A DNA stretch of 64,000 nucleotides from Micromonospora sonchi (lineage in GTDB: Bacteria > Actinomycetota > Actinomycetes > Mycobacteriales > Micromonosporaceae). The notes beneath the pieces were generated by a model, which ran no database searches, had not been told where the DNA came from, and worked only from the letters and a program-made list of their open reading frames with translations. Below, piece by piece: positions 48,314 to 56,498 of the stretch. Location of the stretch: NCBI RefSeq assembly GCF_014646235.1, contig NZ_BMNB01000006.1, positions 62,001-126,000 on the forward strand. The letters are read 5' to 3'. The first letter of the stretch is position 1. Each line of letters starts with the position of its first letter. A program made the translations under genes and the position numbers.

Positions 48314-48805
48314 CTACTTCAGGATCAGGCGGTTGGTCTGCTCGAAGACGTCCAGATCGGCGAGGGTCTCCAGGACGCTGGCGGAGAGCGGGTGCGGCAT
48401 GGCCCCGCGGTGGAAGAAGCCGGCGTCTGTGGTCTCGTCGGTGACCCGGGCCAGCTGACCGTCCCACTCCTCGACCCGGAACGCGGCGGTGAAGATCTGG
48501 TACGTGTGGCCGTACATGTTGGTGTGGGTGCGATCCGGTCCGGTGTAGAGCGCGAAGGCGCTGACCCGCAGGGCGCGTAGGCCGGTCTCCTCGCGTACCT
48601 CCCGCACGGCGCAGTCGGCGATCGACTCGCCGAGTTCCATGGCCCCGGCGGGCATTGCCCACTGCCCGTTGTCGGAGCGACGGATCAGCAGGATCCGGGC
48701 CGCGTTGTCGCGGACCACGGCGCGGGCGCCGACGAACATCAGCGTCCGGTCGCCGGCCAGGGCGCGCAGCTGCCCGACATATGAATCAGCCCAGGAGATG
48801 CTCAC
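48314..48805 (-). CDS. NUDIX hydrolase
   Basis: 163 residues from GTG at 48805 (VSISWADSYVGQLRALAG); the upstream frame is not conserved. The Nudix box is GAMELGESIADCAVREVREETG, matching Gx5Ex7REUxEExGU. The preceding AARILLIRRSDNGQWAMP is typical of ADP-ribose/ADP-sugar or oxidised-nucleotide hydrolases; the substrate is not defined. TAGATT lies seven bases before the GTG with no ribosome site, so the transcript is probably leaderless. A hairpin separates it from the quinone-oxidoreductase gene upstream. Confidence 0.9.
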   Translation of the reverse strand: MSISWADSYVGQLRALAGDRTLMFVGARAVVRDNAARILLIRRSDNGQWAMPAGAMELGESIADCAVREVREETGLRALRVSAFALYTGPDRTHTNMYGHTYQIFTAAFRVEEWDGQLARVTDETTDAGFFHRGAMPHPLSASVLETLADLDVFEQTNRLILK

Positions 48806-48931
48806 CCGGACAAATCTACGGTGGCGGCCCGGGCAGGACGGCCCGGATCTGCGAAACGGGCCCCGCCGTAACGTTTTTCGGCGCATCATCGCCGTTAGGG
48901 ACAGTGGCCTCGCACAGACCTCTCTCCCGGT

Positions 48932-48968
48932 GGGCGGCCCCGGCGTTCGCACCGCGCCGGGGCCGCCC
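48932..48968. terminator. GC-rich hairpin terminator
   Basis: GGGCGGCCCCGGCG (48932-48945) pairs perfectly with CGCCGGGGCCGCCC (48955-48968) across nine bases. It lies between the stop of the quinone oxidoreductase gene (49048) and the promoter of the NUDIX gene, both on the minus strand. Confidence 0.75.
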
Positions 48969-49047
48969 ATTTCTCTGCGGGGCGACCCGCACCGTCAGTA
49001 TCGCGAAACTTGTTCGGTTCTGTCCCGGCGATGGGTAAATCTGCCCG

Positions 49048-50058
49048 CTACTCGCTGGCGCTGACCAGCACCTTCCCCACCACGGAGTCCTCCACCGCCT
49101 GATGTGCGGCGGCGGTGGCCGACAGCGGGTACCGGTGCAGCGGCAGACCGGCCTCCTCGCCCACCCGGATGCCGCCCTGCGCGGCAGCCGCCGCGACGTC
49201 CACCACCGCCTGCGCCTTGGCCGCCTTCGGCAACGTGTACACCAGCACGAACTGCCAGCGTGCGTTCGGCGTCATCAGCGGCCGGATCGGCAGCGTCACC
49301 TCGTCGCCGCCGTCGTCGGCGTAGACGCAGACCACCCCGCCGTGGTGCAGCAGTTGCACATCGGTGGCGGCGTTGCGCGCGGCGGAGACCTCCACGATCG
49401 CGTGCACCCCGTCGGGCGCGACCTTGCGGACCTCCTCGACCACGTCCTGTTCCCGATAGTTGATCACCATCGAGGCGCCGGCCGCCGCGGCCAGCTGCGC
49501 CTTCTCCGCGCTGCTCACCGTGGCGATCACGCACGCGTCGGCCCAGGCCGCGAGCTGGATCGCCGCGTTGCCCACCGCGCCCGCCCCGCCCTGCACCAGC
49601 ACCGCGTGGTCGCTCAACGCGCCCGGACGCAGGCTGTCCGGCAGGTACTCCCCGACGGTCAGGCAGCGGTGCGCCGTCAGGAACGGGATGCCCAGGCAGG
49701 CGCCCAACTCGAAGGAGGCGTCACCGAGGCGTACCGCCTGGCGAACCGGCACCACCGTGTACTCGGCGGCGGTGCCCCAGGGCCGCTGCCAGGCCGCCTC
49801 CCAGAGCCACACCCGCTCGCCGACCAGGTCCTGGTCGACGCCCTCGCCGACCGCCTCGACCACCCCGGCACCGTCCTGGCCGGGAATCCGCCAGCCCTCC
49901 GGCAGCGGCCACTGCCGGCGGGCCTTCCAGTCCGACGGGTTGACCCCGGAGTACGCGACGCGCACCAGCACCTCGCCCCGGCCGGGTTCCGGCACCGGCC
50001 GATCGACCAGTTGGAGCACCGAAGGGTCACCCGTGTGCTCGTACACGATGGCCTTCAT
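49048..50058 (-). CDS. Zinc-independent quinone oxidoreductase (MDR family)
   Basis: 336 residues from ATG at 50058 (MKAIVYEHTGDPSVLQ), with GAGAGGAAG upstream; longer in-frame starts are less likely. The MDR fold has PVPEPGRGEVLVRVAYSGVN, PGQDGAGVVEAVGEGV, and the nucleotide motif VQGGAGAVGNAAIQLAA (AxxGxxG-type). Zinc-binding Cys/His of the alcohol dehydrogenases are missing. Such enzymes reduce quinones or alpha,beta-unsaturated carbonyls with NADPH. It is a single gene, next to the HAD gene upstream on the same strand (72-base gap). Confidence 0.92.
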   Translation of the reverse strand: MKAIVYEHTGDPSVLQLVDRPVPEPGRGEVLVRVAYSGVNPSDWKARRQWPLPEGWRIPGQDGAGVVEAVGEGVDQDLVGERVWLWEAAWQRPWGTAAEYTVVPVRQAVRLGDASFELGACLGIPFLTAHRCLTVGEYLPDSLRPGALSDHAVLVQGGAGAVGNAAIQLAAWADACVIATVSSAEKAQLAAAAGASMVINYREQDVVEEVRKVAPDGVHAIVEVSAARNAATDVQLLHHGGVVCVYADDGGDEVTLPIRPLMTPNARWQFVLVYTLPKAAKAQAVVDVAAAAAQGGIRVGEEAGLPLHRYPLSATAAAHQAVEDSVVGKVLVSASE

Positions 50059-50130
50059 CCCGCTTCCTCTCGCTTCCCGCCACTGATCCACCATCGACCG
50101 TAGGCGGGGCGGGGGCCGGCCGGCAGAGGT

Positions 50131-50787
50131 TCAGCCGAGCTGGGCCACCACCTCCGGAGTCAGCTCGTCGATCGAGCCCAGCACCGCCGTGGCCAGCCCC
50201 TGCGCATCCGGATCGAGCGGGTACGACCCGTGCGGCACCACCACCAAGGTCATCCCCGCCGCGGCGGCGGAGCGTACGCCGTTGGAGGAATCCTCCACCG
50301 CCACGCAGCGCGCCGGTTCGACGCCGAGCTGCCGCGCCACGGTCAGATAGACGTCCGGTGCCGGCTTGCCGCGCTCGGTCTGCTCGGTCGACAGCGTGGC
50401 CCGGAAGGCGTCGGTCAGGCCGGTGGCGGCCAGCGCCGCCGCGATCAGCCGGGTCGGCGAGGAACTGGCCAACCCCAGCGGCCACCGCGCGGCCAGTCGG
50501 CGCACCACCTGGTCGGCCCCGTCGATCAGCGGTACGCGGGCCGCGTAGCGCCGGGCCATCTCCTCGACCACCTCGGCGGCGACCTGCTCGGCGGTACGTC
50601 GTACGCCCAGTTCACCGCTGAGGTACCGGGCCCACTCGCCGGTGCTCATCCCCATCAGCCGGCGCTGGGTGTCGTCCTGCCAGGTGCCCCCGTGGTCTGC
50701 CACGTACGCCCGGCGCACCTCCTCCCAGACCGGCTCGGAATCCACGATCACGCCGTCCAGATCGAACACCACCGCATCCACCGTCAC
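50131..50787 (-). CDS. HAD-IA phosphatase (beta-phosphoglucomutase-like)
   Basis: 218 residues. Motif I is VVFDLDGVIVDSEPVWEE, motif II the Ser in GLASSSPTRLI, motif III the Lys in RGKPAPDVYL, and motif IV VAVEDSSNG. The alpha-helical cap between motifs I and II is that of subfamily IA, as in beta-phosphoglucomutase and sugar phosphatases. A sugar-phosphate substrate is likely but undefined. Its start is followed upstream by the dispersed repeat of locus 4. Confidence 0.93.
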   Translation of the reverse strand: MTVDAVVFDLDGVIVDSEPVWEEVRRAYVADHGGTWQDDTQRRLMGMSTGEWARYLSGELGVRRTAEQVAAEVVEEMARRYAARVPLIDGADQVVRRLAARWPLGLASSSPTRLIAAALAATGLTDAFRATLSTEQTERGKPAPDVYLTVARQLGVEPARCVAVEDSSNGVRSAAAAGMTLVVVPHGSYPLDPDAQGLATAVLGSIDELTPEVVAQLG

Positions 50788-50819
50788 CCCGCCATCCTCC
50801 CTCCCCCACCCCGGAAGTA

Positions 50820-50870
50820 AGGAAGGGCCCCTTATTAACGCCTGGCGTAGAGGAAGGGCCCCTTTTTAAC
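50820..50870 (+). repeat. Composite intergenic repeat, two-unit copy (locus 4)
   Basis: Units AGGAAGGGCCCCTTATTAAC (50820-50839) and AGGAAGGGCCCCTTTTTAAC (50851-50870), with the linker changed to GCCTGGCGTAG. Unit B provides the TAA stop codon of the neighbouring minus-strand gene that ends at 50866. Confidence 0.85.
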
Positions 50871-51732
50871 TTCGGGGGCCGGGAAGGCCGATCGGGTTGT
50901 CGGAGGGGATGACGCGGTGGGCGGCATTGGCCAGGGGAGCCAGGAGGGTGCGGAGGCGGTCCAGGGAGCCGGGGTCGAGGGTCTGCCAGGGGCGGGCGGC
51001 GGCATCGTCGGTGGCGTCCTCGATCGCCTGGAAGCCGGCCCGGCCGCGCTCGGTGGGCTCGCCGTCGGCGGTGAGCCAGCCTCGGGCGGCCAGCCGGTCG
51101 CGGGCCTGCGCCCACTCCTGCTCCGACCAGCCCCGACGGAGCAGGGGCTCGGACGCCATGCCGGCCGCGACCCGCCAGGTCAGCGTCTCCATCGGGTCGA
51201 GGTCGGCGGCGACCAGCGCCGCGATGTGCCCGTCGCCGCGATGCTCGCGCAGCGTGGTCGCGGCCTGCCAGAGCCGGGCCAGCGGATACTCGCCGCGCGG
51301 CAGGGCGGCGTTGGCCGCGCCGAGAACCCGGCCGGGAGCCGTCCCGACCGCCGCGGCAGCGGCCTCCAGCAGCTCGGCGGTCTCCGTCAGGTGCCGTTCG
51401 GGCAACTCGTACGTCAACTCGGCCAGCGCCTGCACCGCCCCGGTGAGCCGGGCCCGCAACGCCTCCTCGGGGGTGGCCAGCTGCCACACCGCGGGCAGGG
51501 CTCGGGCCACCACGTGCGGGGCGAAGGTGAAGAAGGCGGCGATCACCGGCGCGGGACCGACCGGCCCGAGCGGGGCGGCCCGGCCAGCGAAGTAGCCCCG
51601 CCAGAACCCGCGCAGCCCGGCCGCCTCGTACGCGGCCCGGGCACGCGGGTGGAAGTAGGTGACGGCGTGCACCGACTCGTAGCAGGTCCACATCAACCGG
51701 GCGACCTGCCCCGGGCTGTCCAGCGCCGTCAT
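50866..51732 (-). CDS. SCO6745-family conserved protein
   Basis: 288 residues, ATG at 51732 with GAGGT upstream. It opens with VARLMWTCYESVHAVTYFHP and GLRGFWRGYFAGRAAPLGPV, the conserved block of the actinobacterial SCO6745 family. It ends with a winged-helix-like segment (LDPMETLTWRVAAGMASEPL; RDRLAARGWLTADGEPTERG), which suggests DNA or nucleic-acid contact. The His and Tyr of the first block are invariant as far as I know, but no reaction is established. The stop codon is in the dispersed repeat. It lies nine bases after the FKBP gene and is probably co-transcribed with it. Confidence 0.85.
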   Translation of the reverse strand: MTALDSPGQVARLMWTCYESVHAVTYFHPRARAAYEAAGLRGFWRGYFAGRAAPLGPVGPAPVIAAFFTFAPHVVARALPAVWQLATPEEALRARLTGAVQALAELTYELPERHLTETAELLEAAAAAVGTAPGRVLGAANAALPRGEYPLARLWQAATTLREHRGDGHIAALVAADLDPMETLTWRVAAGMASEPLLRRGWSEQEWAQARDRLAARGWLTADGEPTERGRAGFQAIEDATDDAAARPWQTLDPGSLDRLRTLLAPLANAAHRVIPSDNPIGLPGPRS

Positions 51733-51741
51733 CCGTACCTC

Positions 51742-52398
51742 CTACTGAGCGGCGAGAACGTCCACCACGAAGCGCAGCGGGCCACCCGGACGTCCGCCCT
51801 CGCCGTCGCCGTACGCCTGCTCGGCCGGGATGTCGAGCTGCACGCGGCTGCCCACGGTCACCCCGACCAGGCCCTTGTCCCAACCCTCGATGACCTGCCC
51901 CACGCCGATCGGGAAGGTGGCCGGCTCGCCCCGCTCCCACGAGGAGTCGAACTCCTCACCGTTCTCGTAGAACACGCCCACGTAGTTGGTGGTGATCGCC
52001 TGGCCCGCCGTCACCTTCGGCCCGGTGCCCTCGATCAGCGGGGTGACGGTGAGCTTGGTCAGCTCGCCCTCGCCGGCGGCGATGGTCGGCTTGCTGCCCA
52101 GGGCCGGGTCGGCGCCCTCCGGCAGCTGCGGGGCGGGCGGTGCACCCGGAGCCGCCGGGTCGGTCACGTCGCTCGGCGACGCCGACGGGCTGCCCGCCGC
52201 CTGCTCGGGGGAGTCGTCGCCACCGCGCTGCCCGATGATCACGAACACGGTGATCAGTACGCCGACCACGGCGACGGCGGCGAGGGCGCCGGCCCAGGCC
52301 TGCCGGCGGCGCTTGGCCTCGGCTGCCTTCTGCTCGGCCAACTGTTCGGCCAGTCGCCGCCGTGCCTTGCTCTCCTGCCCGCCCGCGTGCTCGCTCAC
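51742..52398 (-). CDS. Membrane-anchored FKBP-type peptidyl-prolyl isomerase
   Basis: 218 residues from GTG at 52398, with GAGTCGAGGAC upstream. A short basic cytoplasmic part (ARRRLAEQLAEQKAAEAKRR), one helix (AGALAAVAVVGVLITVFVII) and a Pro/Ser linker precede the FKBP domain. The domain has the usual core: TTNYVGVFYENGEEFDSSWE, FPIGVGQVIEGWDKGLVGV and the end GGPLRFVVDVL. It catalyses cis-trans proline isomerisation outside the membrane. The rapamycin-pocket Asp/Trp positions look kept (EFDSSW, GWDKGL). It precedes the SCO6745-like gene. Confidence 0.92.
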   Translation of the reverse strand: MSEHAGGQESKARRRLAEQLAEQKAAEAKRRRQAWAGALAAVAVVGVLITVFVIIGQRGGDDSPEQAAGSPSASPSDVTDPAAPGAPPAPQLPEGADPALGSKPTIAAGEGELTKLTVTPLIEGTGPKVTAGQAITTNYVGVFYENGEEFDSSWERGEPATFPIGVGQVIEGWDKGLVGVTVGSRVQLDIPAEQAYGDGEGGRPGGPLRFVVDVLAAQ

Positions 52399-52599
52399 GT
52401 CCTCGACTCCCTGATGAGAGATGGATGCGTCCGGGCCACGGACGCCGTCGCCGACACACGGTACCTGGTGTCGCGCGTACCTCCGACGATCGATCGTGGC
52501 CCGTGGGATTCCTGAGCCGGCTGGGGCAGGAGTGCGGGGCCCGGAAACGATTCCGGGCCCCGCACCGCTGACCGACGCCGCGAGCACGGGCACGGCGGA

Positions 52600-54024
52600 T
52601 CACCAGGAGGTCGGCTTGCCCTTCTGGAACAACCACACGTCGAAGAAGGCGGTCAGATCCCGCCCGGACTCCCGCTCGGCCAGCGCGATGAAGTCGGCCG
52701 TGGCGGCGTGGCTGTGCCGGTGGATCTCCGCCCACTGCCGCAGGATGCGGAAGAAGGCGTCGTCACCGACCTTGCCGCGCAGCGCGTGCAAGGTCATCGC
52801 ACCCCGGTTGTACGGGGCACTGCTGAACATGTCCACCACCCCTGGGTCGGCAAGGAGGATCTGCCAGAACGACGACGAGGCGGCCCGCCCGTAGTTGCTG
52901 CTGCTGTTGAACGTCTGCTCGACCGTCGCCCCGCCGTTGTGCTCGGTGTACATCCACTGGCCGTACGTGGCGAAGCCCTCGTTGAGCCAGATGTCCTTCC
53001 AGCGCTCCGGTGAGACGCTGTTGCCGTACCACTGGTGGGCGATCTCGTGCGCCATCGTGCCGACGCTCGCCGTGTTGGAGAAGATCGGCTTCGTCTGGGT
53101 CTCCAGGGCGTAACCCACCTGCGGGGCGTAGTCGACGATCGCGCCGGTGGAGGCGAACGGGTACGGCCCGAACTTCTCGGTGAAGAACTCCATCATCTTC
53201 GGGATCTGCGACACCGCGTTGGTCGAGCCGGCGACCAGGCGCGGGTCGATCGCCACGTACGACGGAACACCGCTGGGCGTGACCGACTCGGTGACCTGGA
53301 ACCGGCCGATGGTGATCGTCGCCAGGTAGGTGGCCATCGGCTCGGTGTTGTCCCAGACGTACGTGGTCCAGCCGTTGCGGGTCCGCTGGGAGAGAAGCTG
53401 GCCGTTGCCGACGGCGGTGAGCCCCTCCGGCACCCGCGCGGTGAACCGGAACGTGGCCTTGTCGGTCGGGGTGTCGTTGCTCGGCAGCCAGGCGGGCGTG
53501 CCCTGCGGCTCGCCGACGACGAAGACGCCGTCGTCGGTCGGGATCCAGCCCTCGATCGACCCGTCCGGGTCGGTCACCGGTCCCGGTACGCCGGCATACT
53601 TCACCACCACGGTGAACGTCTGCCCGGTCTTCGGCTTCGGTCGGGGGGTGATGACCAGTTCCTGGCCGTCGCGGGTGAAGCCGTTCTTCTTGCCGTTCAC
53701 CGTCACCGAGGAGACCGCCGGACCCCGGAAGTCCAGGTTGAACCGATCAAGATCCTGGGTGGCCCGCGCGGTGATCGTCGCGGTGGCGTCCATGAACCGG
53801 GTCGCCGGATCGTACGAGAAGTCGAGATCGTAGTGCTGTACGTCGTACCCGCCGTTGCCCTGATCAGGGAAGTACGGGTCGCCGATGCTCGGTGCACCGG
53901 GTGCGAAGCGGGGAGCGCCGGGGTTACCGGGTGCTGCGCCGGCCGGGCTCGGCGCCACCAGTGCACCGGCGGCCAGCAGGCTGGCGGTGGCCAGGGCAGC
54001 ACCACGCAGTCGGGGGATCGTCAT
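52600..54024 (-). CDS. Secreted M1-family zinc metallopeptidase
   Basis: 474 residues from ATG at 54024, with GGAGAGG upstream. The signal peptide (RGAALATASLLAAGALVAP) ends at AGAAP. An N-terminal beta domain has HYDLDFSYDPATRFMDATAT. The catalytic region has a loose substrate site AMEN-like segment (YALETQT) and MAHEIAHQWYGN with HExxH, followed 18 residues later by NEGFATY, supplying the third zinc ligand. It lacks the large C-terminal domain of aminopeptidase N and is a short exported aminopeptidase, probably for nutrition or wall-protein turnover. Confidence 0.93.
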   Translation of the reverse strand: MTIPRLRGAALATASLLAAGALVAPSPAGAAPGNPGAPRFAPGAPSIGDPYFPDQGNGGYDVQHYDLDFSYDPATRFMDATATITARATQDLDRFNLDFRGPAVSSVTVNGKKNGFTRDGQELVITPRPKPKTGQTFTVVVKYAGVPGPVTDPDGSIEGWIPTDDGVFVVGEPQGTPAWLPSNDTPTDKATFRFTARVPEGLTAVGNGQLLSQRTRNGWTTYVWDNTEPMATYLATITIGRFQVTESVTPSGVPSYVAIDPRLVAGSTNAVSQIPKMMEFFTEKFGPYPFASTGAIVDYAPQVGYALETQTKPIFSNTASVGTMAHEIAHQWYGNSVSPERWKDIWLNEGFATYGQWMYTEHNGGATVEQTFNSSSNYGRAASSSFWQILLADPGVVDMFSSAPYNRGAMTLHALRGKVGDDAFFRILRQWAEIHRHSHAATADFIALAERESGRDLTAFFDVWLFQKGKPTSW

Positions 54025-54403
54025 GAGAATCCTCTCCGTGGGGGATGCCGCGCAGCGTAGGATCCCCAAGATTCCTGGTCAATGACCTGACGTGCCGGTT
54101 CCTGCCGTGTTCGGTTCCTGCCGTGTTCGGTTCATGGCCGCCGGGCGACGGGCAGGTTCACGCCGTGCGGCGCGGCTGCCGGCACGATCGGTTGCGACAA
54201 GCCCCGTCCCCGGACGTGCTCGTGCTGTCCCTGTCGAGCTGAATCGTTGACGCCGTCGCGTGCGGGCTGTTGGTCGCCGTCCGGTCGAGGCCGTGATCCG
54301 TTGACGCTCTCAGCTCGACAGGGCCGGGCGTACGCACGGTAGGGCGTGCGCAAGGCCTCCTGCCGGGCGTTCCAATCCCGACACGAGGCGCCCGCCGGGG
54401 CGG
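54025..54403. other. Intergenic region with tandem and inverted repeats
   Basis: Between the M1 and Ku genes, which are both on the minus strand. GGTTCCTGCCGTGTTC occurs twice in tandem (54097-54112, 54113-54128) and partly a third time. CCCTGTCGAGCTGA (54229-54242) pairs perfectly with TCAGCTCGACAGGG (54310-54323) around 67 bases that themselves hold two copies of CGTTGACGC. No gene is supportable. The inverted repeat may form a structured transcript end for Ku or be a protein-binding site. Confidence 0.6.
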
Positions 54404-55471
54404 TCAGGCGGTCTTGCGGGCGGCCTTCTTCGGAGCAGCCTTCTTGGCGGTGGCCTTCTTCTCCGCCTTCGGGGCCGCCTTCTTTGCGCCCTCGGTCTTC
54501 TTGGCACCCTCGGCCCGCTTGGGGGTGGGCGTCTTGGCCGCGGCCTTCTTCGCCGGGGCCTTGGCCGCCTTCTTCTGCGCGGATCGGGCGGACGTGATCG
54601 GGGTCGGCTCGCCGGCACCACCACCACCGGCACCACCACCACCGCCGGCTCCACCACCGCCGGCTCCACCACCGGTCGCCGCACCCGCCTCGCCGCGAGC
54701 CGCGCGGGCCCGCTCGACGGACGCCTTGAGCGCGGCCATCAGGTCGACGGCGGCGGCCGGGGCCTCCTCCACCTCCTCCGGCTGGACCACCTCGCGGCCC
54801 TCCACCTTCGCGTCGATGACCTCCTGCAACGCCGCCCGGTAGTCGTCGGTGAACTCGTCCGGGTGGAACTCGGCGGCCATCGAGTCGATCAGCGAGGTGG
54901 CCATGGCCAGCTCCGGCGGGCGGAGCTTCAGGTCCTCGTCGAGGAAGCCGAAGGCGGGCTTCCGGATCTCGTCGGGCCAGAGCATGGTGTTCAACAGCAG
55001 CACGCCGTCGCGGACCCGCAGGGTGGCCAACTGCTCCCGCTGGCGCAGCGCCACCTTGACGATCGCCACCCGCTCGGAGTCGGTCAGCGCGTCCCGCAAC
55101 AGCAGGTACGGCTTGGTCGCCGTCCCCTCGGGCTCCAGGAAGTACGCCTTGTTGTAGAGGATCGGGTCGACCTGCTCGGCCGGCACGAACTCCAGCACGT
55201 CGATGGCGCGGGAGGTGGTCAGCGGCAGGTCGGCGAAATCCTCGTCGGTGAGGATCACCATCTCGCCGCCGCCGATGTCGTAGCCCTTGGCGATGTCGTC
55301 GTAGCTGACCTCCTCGCCGCAGACCTGGCAGGTGCGCTTGTACCGGATCCGCCCGCCGTCCTCCCGGTGTACCTGGTGGAACCGGATGTCCTTCTCCTCG
55401 GTCGCCGAGTAGAGCTTGACCCCGATCGAGACAAGCCCGAACGACACGGCTCCCTTCCAGATGGCCCGCAT
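54404..55471 (-). CDS. ku: Non-homologous end-joining protein Ku
   Basis: 355 residues. The Ku core starts MRAIWKGAVSFGLVSIGVKL and has VHREDGGRIRYKRTCQVCGEEV, EFVPAEQVDPILYNKAYFLEP and AFGFLDEDLKLRPPELAMATS. The minimal bacterial Ku domain ends near residue 260. It is followed by a Gly/Ala spacer (GGGAGGGGAGGGGGAGGGG) and a Lys/Ala/Pro tail (about 290-355) like histone H1; such tails bind DNA in actinobacterial Ku. It is divergent from the LigD genes, which supply the ligase and polymerase. Confidence 0.96.
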   Translation of the reverse strand: MRAIWKGAVSFGLVSIGVKLYSATEEKDIRFHQVHREDGGRIRYKRTCQVCGEEVSYDDIAKGYDIGGGEMVILTDEDFADLPLTTSRAIDVLEFVPAEQVDPILYNKAYFLEPEGTATKPYLLLRDALTDSERVAIVKVALRQREQLATLRVRDGVLLLNTMLWPDEIRKPAFGFLDEDLKLRPPELAMATSLIDSMAAEFHPDEFTDDYRAALQEVIDAKVEGREVVQPEEVEEAPAAAVDLMAALKASVERARAARGEAGAATGGGAGGGGAGGGGGAGGGGAGEPTPITSARSAQKKAAKAPAKKAAAKTPTPKRAEGAKKTEGAKKAAPKAEKKATAKKAAPKKAARKTA

Positions 55472-55556
55472 CCCGCGCCCCCTTTCCCGGTATCGACCAT
55501 GCTCGCACCAGATGGAACCGGGCGCGGGGCGTTCGGCCTGGTACTACAGTCGAAAC

Positions 55557-56498
55557 GTGCCCGGCGCGCCGCTCAAGCCGATGCTCGCGATGACCGGGCA
55601 ACTCCCGGCCGGCGCGGGCTGGGCGTACGAGTTCAAGTGGGACGGCGTACGCGGCCTCGCCGACATCGCCGCCGGGCGGCAACGCCTCTACGCCCGCTCC
55701 GGCGTGGAGATCACCACCGCGTACCCCGAACTGATTCCGCTCGCCGAGCAGGTGGACGACGCACTGCTCGACGGGGAGGTGGTGCTCTTCGACCAGGCCG
55801 GGCGGCCCTCGTTCACCGCCCTGGCCGAGCGGATGCACGTGCGCAACCCGGCGAAGGCGGCCCGGCTGGCGGCGAGCGCCCCGGTCACGTACATGATCTT
55901 CGACCTGATCCGGCTCGGCGGCGCGGACCTCACCGGCTGGCCGTACGCCCGGCGTCGCGAGGCCCTTGACGAGTTGGGGCTGGGCGCGGCGCGGTGGGCC
56001 GTTCCGCCGGCCTTCACCGACGGCCCGGCCACCTACGCGGCGGCCGGCGAGCACGGCCTGGAGGGGGTGATGGCCAAGCGGCTCGACTCGGCCTACCGGC
56101 CCGGGGTCCGCTCGCCCGACTGGCTCAAGGTCAAGCTGGAGGTGACCGGCGACTTCGTCGTCGGCGGCTGGCGACCCGGCGCGCGGCGGATCGGCGGCCT
56201 GCTGGTCGGGGTGCCCGGTGCCGGCGGGCCGCTCGTCTACCGGGGTCGGGTCGGCGGCGGGATCGGCGCCGCCCTGGAACGGGAACTGCTGCGCGAGCTG
56301 GAGCCACTGCGCACCACCGCGTCGCCGTTCGCCGGCGACGTGCCCCGCGAGGACGCCCGGGGCGCCATCTGGGTGAACCCACTGGTGGTGGTGGAGGTCA
56401 AGTACGGCCAGCGCACGCCGGACGGGCGACTGCGGTTCCCCCGGATCCTTCGGCTGCGACCGGACAAACCGGCCGAGGAGGTCGAGGATGCCAGCTGA
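55557..56498 (+). CDS. ligD: ATP-dependent DNA ligase (LigD ligase-domain protein)
   Basis: 313 residues from GTG at 55557; TACAGT lies six bases upstream, so it is probably leaderless. The adenylation domain has motif I EFKWDGVRG with the nucleophilic Lys27, motif III DGEVVLFDQ and motif IV HGLEGVMAKR. The OB domain with motif V DWLKVKLE and GGxxxGxRxxG ends in RIPRILRLRPDKP. LigD ligases seal double-strand breaks brought together by Ku. In Mycobacterium the ligase, phosphoesterase and polymerase are one chain; here the ligase is separate. Confidence 0.94.
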   Translation: MPGAPLKPMLAMTGQLPAGAGWAYEFKWDGVRGLADIAAGRQRLYARSGVEITTAYPELIPLAEQVDDALLDGEVVLFDQAGRPSFTALAERMHVRNPAKAARLAASAPVTYMIFDLIRLGGADLTGWPYARRREALDELGLGAARWAVPPAFTDGPATYAAAGEHGLEGVMAKRLDSAYRPGVRSPDWLKVKLEVTGDFVVGGWRPGARRIGGLLVGVPGAGGPLVYRGRVGGGIGAALERELLRELEPLRTTASPFAGDVPREDARGAIWVNPLVVVEVKYGQRTPDGRLRFPRILRLRPDKPAEEVEDAS

